This document shows, piece by piece, positions 59,601 through 64,000 of a stretch of DNA of 64,000 nucleotides. This DNA is from Streptomyces sp. Alt3. Its GTDB lineage: Bacteria; Actinomycetota; Actinomycetes; Streptomycetales; Streptomycetaceae. The stretch covers positions 4,154,001 to 4,218,000 of the forward strand of contig NZ_CP120983.1 in the NCBI RefSeq assembly GCF_030719215.1, written 5' to 3'. The stretch's first letter is position 1, and each line of letters opens with the position of its first letter. A model generated the notes under the pieces. The model ran no database searches. It saw nothing but the letters and a program-made list of their open reading frames with translations, and was not told where the DNA came from. The translations under genes were made by a program, and so were the position numbers.

Positions 59601-60677
59601 GTGCCTACCCGGAAGCCCCTCCTGCCCGACGCCGCGCGGCGGACGGCCGCCTGGTGCGGCGTTCTGCTCCTGGCCGTCGGCGTCGCGGCAGTGGCGGTCT
59701 GGCTGAGCGTGGCGCTCAAGACCGCGGTCACCCCGGTCCTGCTGGCGCTCCTCGGCACCGCGCTCCTCGGCCCCGTCCAGCGCTGGCTGACCGCCCACGG
59801 GGTGAACCGGTCGGTGGCCGCCGGACTCACGTGCGCCGCGCTCGTCGCGGTGGTCGGGGGCGCCGGATACATCGTCGTCACCGCGCTCGTCGACAGCGGC
59901 GACCAGATCGTGCAGTCGCTGAAGGACGCCGCGCAGTGGGTCATCGACCACTTCGACATCGAGGGCGTGGCGAACGTCGACGACCTGGCGGACAACGCCA
60001 AGGGACTCGTCGAGAAGTTCGGTGCGAGCGCGGCGGGCGGACTGCTCAGCGGGATCAGCCTCATCGGGTCGCTCGTGACCACGAGTGTCCTGGCGCTGTT
60101 GCTGACCTTCTTCTTCCTCCGCGACTCCGACCGTGCCGCGCGCTTCGCCCACAGCATCGCCCCCCGTGGCACGGGTGACCTCGTGGAGGCCATGGGCCGC
60201 AGGGCCTTCGAGGCCGTCGAGGGGTTCATGCGCGGCACCACCTTCATCGCCCTGATCGACGCGCTGTGCATCACGGTGGGCCTGCTGATCCTGCGGGTGC
60301 CGGGCGCGGCGGGGCTGGGCGCGCTGGTGTTCGTCGGCGCCTACATCCCCTATCTGGGGGCCTTCATCTCCGGTGCCGTCGCCGTGCTGGTCGCGCTCGC
60401 GGACCGGGGCATCGTGATCGCGCTCTGGGCGCTGGGAGTGGTGGTCGCCGTGCAGGTGCTGGAGGGCCATGTGCTCCAGCCCGTCATCCAGAGCCGGACC
60501 GTCCAGATGCACCCCGCCATGATCATGATCGCGCTGACCGCGGGGGCGAGTGTCGCGGGGCTGCTGGGCATGCTGCTGGCGGTGCCCCTGTGCGCCGCGG
60601 CGGTCGGGGTGATCGGCGAGCTGCGCAAGGGGTACGCCGCCGGTGGCGAGGGGCCCGAGGTCACCGGTCGTTCATGA
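59601..60677 (+). CDS. AI-2E family transporter (DUF20-type membrane protein)
   Basis: 358 aa from the GTG at 59601. Multi-pass protein, eight or so helices: two N-terminal, a large periplasmic region (about 85-150), then L-L-T-F-F-F-L-L-R-D and C-terminal G-A-Y-I-P-Y-L-G-A-F-I-S-G and L-Q-P-V-I-Q-S-R-T-V-Q-M-H-P signatures of the AI-2E family. Transported substrate varies in the family and is not AI-2 in most bacteria. Its stop overlaps the convergent phosphatase stop by six bases. Confidence 0.88.
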   Translation: MPTRKPLLPDAARRTAAWCGVLLLAVGVAAVAVWLSVALKTAVTPVLLALLGTALLGPVQRWLTAHGVNRSVAAGLTCAALVAVVGGAGYIVVTALVDSGDQIVQSLKDAAQWVIDHFDIEGVANVDDLADNAKGLVEKFGASAAGGLLSGISLIGSLVTTSVLALLLTFFFLRDSDRAARFAHSIAPRGTGDLVEAMGRRAFEAVEGFMRGTTFIALIDALCITVGLLILRVPGAAGLGALVFVGAYIPYLGAFISGAVAVLVALADRGIVIALWALGVVVAVQVLEGHVLQPVIQSRTVQMHPAMIMIALTAGASVAGLLGMLLAVPLCAAAVGVIGELRKGYAAGGEGPEVTGRS

Positions 60678-62792
60678 TCCGGCGGCGGCCAGTTCCGTCG
60701 GCTCCGCCGACTCGTACAGCTCGAACCAGATCGACTTCCCCTCGCCCCTCGGGTCCACCCCCCAGGCGTCGGCGAGCATCTCCATCAGCACCAGTCCGCG
60801 GCCGCTGGACGCCATCTCCCCCGGCCGCCGCTTGTGCGGCAGCTCGTCGCTGGCGTCGGCCACCTCGACGCGCAGCCGCCGCTCGCCCGGCTCACCCGTC
60901 ACCTCCGCCACGAGCAGCGCGTCCCCGTCGGTGTGGACGAGTACGTTCGTGGCCATCTCGGAGACCATGAGCTCGGCCGAGTCGACCTGTTCCGCGTCGG
61001 CCCAGTCGTGCAGCAGCGCCCGCAACTGCTGTCGGGCGGCCGCGATCCGCTCGGGCTCCGCCTGGGCGATGGTCATCGCCGATCGCCTGCCCGGGATCCT
61101 GCGCGTACGGGCGACCTCGCGGCGCAGCACCAGCACCGCGATGTCGTCCTCACGCCGGTCCACCAGCGGCCCGGTCGTGTAGTGCGAGCCCGGGCCGTGC
61201 ACGGCCTGGACGAGAGCTTCCGCGAGCTCCTCCAGGTCGTCGACGGGCTTCTCCAGGACCGGCCGGAGCCTGGCCCATCCCGTCGCCATGTCGTGTCCGC
61301 CGGTCTCGATGAGCCCGTCCGTGCACAGCATGATCGTCTCGCCCGGCCCCAGCACGACACGGGTGGTCGGGTAGTCCGCGTCGTTCTCCACGCCCAGCGG
61401 CAGACCTCCGGCGGTCTGCCGGATCACGGCGGTGCCGTCGACGCTGATCACCACCGGGTCGGGGTGTCCGGCCCGGGCGATGTCGAGCGTGCCGGCCTCG
61501 GGGTCGACCTCCGCGTACAGGCAGGTCGCGAAGCGCGTCGCGTCGGACCGGTCCTCGTCGTCGGCGAGGTCGTAGGACTCCGTCAGCCCGGACAGGAAAC
61601 GTGAGGCCCGGGAGAGCACCGCGTCGGGGCGGTGCCCCTCGGACGCGTACGCGCGCAGAGCGATCCGCAGCTGGCCCATCAGCCCCGCCGCCCGCACGTC
61701 GTGCCCCTGGACGTCTCCGATGACGAGGGCGATACGGCCGTTGGGGAGCGGGATCATGTCGTACCAGTCGCCGCCCACCTGGAGTCCCCCTCCCGTCGGG
61801 ATGTAGCGGGCCGCCACCGACAGGCCGGGCACATCCGGGCCGAGGGACGGCCTCATCGCCCTCTGGAGGCCCAGCGACAGCTCGCGCTCGGTCTCGGCGG
61901 TGCCGGCGCGCGTCAGCGCCTGGGCCAGCATGCGTGCCACCGTGTTCAGCACGGACCGCTCGTCAGGCGAGAAGGCCACGTTGTGGCGGAACCCGGCCAT
62001 CCAGGCGCCCATGGTGCGGCCCGACGAGATGAGCGGCAGAAAGGCCCAGGACCGGCGTCCGAAGCTGCTGGCGAGGGGCCAGGTGGTGGGGAAGCGCTGC
62101 CGGTACTCCTCGGGCGACGCGAGGTAGATCGCCTGCCCGGTGCGGACGACCTCGGCAGCCGGATAGTCGGTCTCCAGCAGCATGTCCGTGAACGGCTTCT
62201 CGTCACCGATGTTGTGTCCGTGGTGGCCGATGACGGTCAGCCGTTCGCCCGAGACCCCGAAGACGGCCAGTCCGTCCGGCGAGAACCCGGGCATGGAGAG
62301 CGAACCGGCGACCCGCAGCACCTCCTCCGTGGACCCCGCCTCGGCCAGCGCCCGTCCGGCGTCCAGCAGGAACGCCTCCCGTGACCGCCGCCAGTCGCCC
62401 GTGAGGGGGGTCTGCGCCGCGGTGGCCTCCGAGGGCGGGGCGACCTCCTGGAGGATGCCCATCAGCACGTACGTGTGGCGACCGGGGGTGTCCAGCGGAA
62501 CCGGCTTGGACCGGGAGCGGACCGTGCGTACGACCTCGCCGTCCTCGTCCACGATGCGAATCCTGGCCTCGGCCAGCGTGCCCTCGGCGATCGCGAAGTT
62601 CACGATGCCGTCGATCTCGTTCCAGTCGGCCGGGTGGAAGCGGGGACGCACCTCCTCGCCGGGGCGGACGGTGGCCTCGGCGGGCAGTCCCACCAGCCGT
62701 GCCGCCTCCGCGTCGAACGCGACCGTGCCCGATGAGCTGTCCCAGCTCCACAGACCGGTCCCGATCGCAGCCAGGATCTCCTCGGTGCGCAT
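60672..62792 (-). CDS. PAS-GAF-PP2C (SpoIIE/RsbU) phosphatase with C-terminal HATPase
   Basis: 706 aa. Order: PAS-like domain (about 1-125), GAF (about 135-295), SpoIIE/RsbU phosphatase (about 315-540; G-G-D-W-Y-D, V-I-G-D-V-Q-G-H-D, L-C-T-D-G-L-I-E, R-E-D-D-I-A-V), and an anti-sigma-type HATPase (about 565-690; V-S-E-M-A-T-N-V-L-V-H-T, S-S-G-R-G-L). Streptomyces has many such proteins, thought to link signals to anti-sigma or anti-anti-sigma switches. No sigma or antagonist gene adjoins it. Confidence 0.93.
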   Translation of the reverse strand: MRTEEILAAIGTGLWSWDSSSGTVAFDAEAARLVGLPAEATVRPGEEVRPRFHPADWNEIDGIVNFAIAEGTLAEARIRIVDEDGEVVRTVRSRSKPVPLDTPGRHTYVLMGILQEVAPPSEATAAQTPLTGDWRRSREAFLLDAGRALAEAGSTEEVLRVAGSLSMPGFSPDGLAVFGVSGERLTVIGHHGHNIGDEKPFTDMLLETDYPAAEVVRTGQAIYLASPEEYRQRFPTTWPLASSFGRRSWAFLPLISSGRTMGAWMAGFRHNVAFSPDERSVLNTVARMLAQALTRAGTAETERELSLGLQRAMRPSLGPDVPGLSVAARYIPTGGGLQVGGDWYDMIPLPNGRIALVIGDVQGHDVRAAGLMGQLRIALRAYASEGHRPDAVLSRASRFLSGLTESYDLADDEDRSDATRFATCLYAEVDPEAGTLDIARAGHPDPVVISVDGTAVIRQTAGGLPLGVENDADYPTTRVVLGPGETIMLCTDGLIETGGHDMATGWARLRPVLEKPVDDLEELAEALVQAVHGPGSHYTTGPLVDRREDDIAVLVLRREVARTRRIPGRRSAMTIAQAEPERIAAARQQLRALLHDWADAEQVDSAELMVSEMATNVLVHTDGDALLVAEVTGEPGERRLRVEVADASDELPHKRRPGEMASSGRGLVLMEMLADAWGVDPRGEGKSIWFELYESAEPTELAAAGS

Positions 62793-62976
62793 TGCCCCAC
62801 TTTAGGAAGATTGTTCACTCCGTCGCCACCGAGGGGCGGCCGCGTGCAGCGAGCGCGGGAGGCCGCCGGGCACGTCCCGTACAGCCGTGCGGCGACAATG
62901 CCAATGAAGCGGTGCGTCCACGGGCGGTAGCCTGGGGTGTCAATCCACCCCGACCGCGAAGACTGGATGAACGACG

Positions 62977-64000
62977 ATGCATCGGTACAGGTCCCACACC
63001 TGCGGCGAGCTCCGCGCCTCTGACGTCGGCACCGACGTCCGGCTGAGCGGCTGGCTGCACAATCGCCGAGACCTGGGCGGCATCCTCTTCATCGATCTGC
63101 GCGACCACTACGGTCTGGTGCAGCTCGTCGCCCGCCCCGGCACCCCCGGCAACGACGCCCTGGCGAAGCTGACCAAGGAGACCGTCGTCCGGATCGACGG
63201 CAAGGTCTCCGCGCGCGGCGCCGACAACGTCAACCCGGAGCTCCCGACCGGTGAGATCGAGATCGAGGTCACCGAGGTCGAGGTGCTGGGCGAGGCCGGA
63301 CCGCTGCCCTTCACGATCAACACCGAGGACGGCGTCAACGAGGAGCGGCGCCTGGAGTACCGCTTCCTCGACCTGCGCCGTGAGCGCATGCACCGCAACA
63401 TCATGCTGCGCTCGGCCGTGATCGCGTCCATCCGCTCCAAGATGGTCGCCCTGGGCTTCAACGAGATGGCGACGCCGATCCTCACCGCGACCTCTCCCGA
63501 GGGCGCCCGTGACTTCGTGGTCCCGTCCCGGCTGAACCCGGGCAAGTTCTACGCCCTCCCGCAGGCGCCGCAGCAGTTCAAGCAGCTGCTGATGATCTCC
63601 GGCTTCGACCGGTACTTCCAGATCGCGCCCTGCTTCCGCGACGAGGACGCCCGCGCCGACCGTTCGCCGGGCGAGTTCTACCAGCTCGACGTCGAGATGT
63701 CGTTCGTCGAGCAGGAGGACGTCTTCCAGCCGATCGAGAAGCTCATGACCGAGCTCTTCGAGGAGTTCGGCAACGGCCGCCACGTCACCTCGCCGTTCCC
63801 GCGCATCCCGTTCCGCGAGTCGATGCTGAAGTACGGCAACGACAAGCCGGACCTCCGGGCCAAGCTGGAGCTCGTCGACATCTCCGACGTCTTCGCCGAC
63901 TCCGGGTTCAAGGCGTTCGCCGGCAAGCACGTCCGCGCCCTGCCGGTGCCGGACACCGCGGGTCAGTCCCGGAAGTTCTTCGACGGCCTCGGTGAGTACG
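62977..64000 (+). CDS. aspS: Aspartyl-tRNA synthetase (5' part; continues past the window)
   Basis: The first 341 codons of an expected about 590. N-terminal OB-fold anticodon domain (about 1-105; G-W-L-H-N-R-R-D-L-G-G-I-L-F-I-D-L-R-D), hinge, then class II catalytic core: R-F-L-D-L-R-R-E-R-M, E-M-A-T-P-I-L, P-Q-A-P-Q-Q-F-K-Q (substrate loop) and motif 2 F-R-D-E-D-A-R-A-D-R, followed by E-F-Y-Q-L-D-V-E-M-S-F. Charges tRNA-Asp and, in bacteria lacking AsnRS, perhaps tRNA-Asn. ATG at 62977; TAGCCT at 62928-62933 is a possible -10. Confidence 0.97.
   Translation, partial: MHRYRSHTCGELRASDVGTDVRLSGWLHNRRDLGGILFIDLRDHYGLVQLVARPGTPGNDALAKLTKETVVRIDGKVSARGADNVNPELPTGEIEIEVTEVEVLGEAGPLPFTINTEDGVNEERRLEYRFLDLRRERMHRNIMLRSAVIASIRSKMVALGFNEMATPILTATSPEGARDFVVPSRLNPGKFYALPQAPQQFKQLLMISGFDRYFQIAPCFRDEDARADRSPGEFYQLDVEMSFVEQEDVFQPIEKLMTELFEEFGNGRHVTSPFPRIPFRESMLKYGNDKPDLRAKLELVDISDVFADSGFKAFAGKHVRALPVPDTAGQSRKFFDGLGEY

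Noticed and set aside
1..64000. Biosynthetic gene cluster, prophage, IS element or defence island
   Set aside because: No polyketide or peptide synthases, integrases, transposases, terminal repeats or restriction or toxin genes were seen; gene content is conserved core.

Overview
The window is high-GC actinobacterial DNA, almost certainly from a Streptomyces chromosome arm close to oriC. Evidence: the PbpA-RodA-PstP-FhaB-FhaA block next to a tRNA-Leu, two branched-chain keto-acid dehydrogenase (bkd) clusters, Bpa, PASTA kinases, SARP regulators, leaderless genes, and three perfect copies of the 14-bp Streptomyces parS site (GTTTCACGTGAAAC), which is known to cluster around the origin. Gene order agrees, as far as I remember, with S. 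coelicolor running from about SCO3847 at base 1 down to about SCO3795 (aspS) at the right end. That synteny is from memory and was not computed.

Layout. 1-5298 (minus): cell-wall/signalling operon fhaA-fhaB-pstP-rodA-pbpA, with pbpA running off the left edge. 5613-5695: tRNA-Leu(CAG), followed by a strong hairpin and parS 1. 6166-8973: two regulator/target pairs (azoreductase with HxlR; MarR with a YhgE/Pip-like membrane protein). 9215-12117: a DUF2252 protein, a J-domain protein and a rhodanese. 12351-20686: phenylacetate catabolism (paaABCDE and paaN, minus), interrupted by a DUF5819 + HTTM membrane pair and a TrmH methyltransferase on the plus strand; a TetR gene (probable paaR) follows. 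21450-25850: bkdR (Lrp) divergent from the first bkd cluster. 25945-30603: molybdenum cofactor genes (MobA-like/DUF6457 fusion, MoeA), a K+ channel whose start overlaps parS 2, and a quinone oxidoreductase. 31028-38756: Bpa, a small exported protein, two divergent Ser/Thr kinases, an APH-type phosphotransferase, a PPOX protein and a NarL-type response regulator. 39104-42661: second bkd cluster. 42742-50917: D,D-carboxypeptidase, GntR + MFS pair, maleylpyruvate-isomerase-like protein, nitrilase, parS 3, LURP-one protein, thioredoxin-NHL protein, lipoprotein. 51127-64000: SARP/NB-ARC regulator, DUF6458, M18 aminopeptidase, acyl-CoA dehydrogenase, SseB-like protein, pirin, AI-2E-type transporter, PAS-GAF-PP2C-HATPase phosphatase, and the 5' part of aspS.

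How the parts connect. PstP and the two FHA proteins form the phosphatase/phospho-reader side of the PASTA-kinase system that controls SEDS/PBP wall synthesis. The paa genes convert phenylacetyl-CoA to its epoxide. Upstream of paaA and between paaN and the TetR gene lie copies of one palindrome (ACCG-N2-CG-N2-CGGT), and a one-mismatch copy lies in the bkdR-bkdA gap, so one TetR protein may link phenylacetate and branched-chain keto-acid metabolism. No biosynthetic cluster, phage, IS element or CRISPR array is visible. The most unusual structures are short decaying tandem copies of gene 3' ends after the stop codons of bpa and the phosphotransferase, parS overlapping a start codon, and DnaA-box matches in four intergenic regions.
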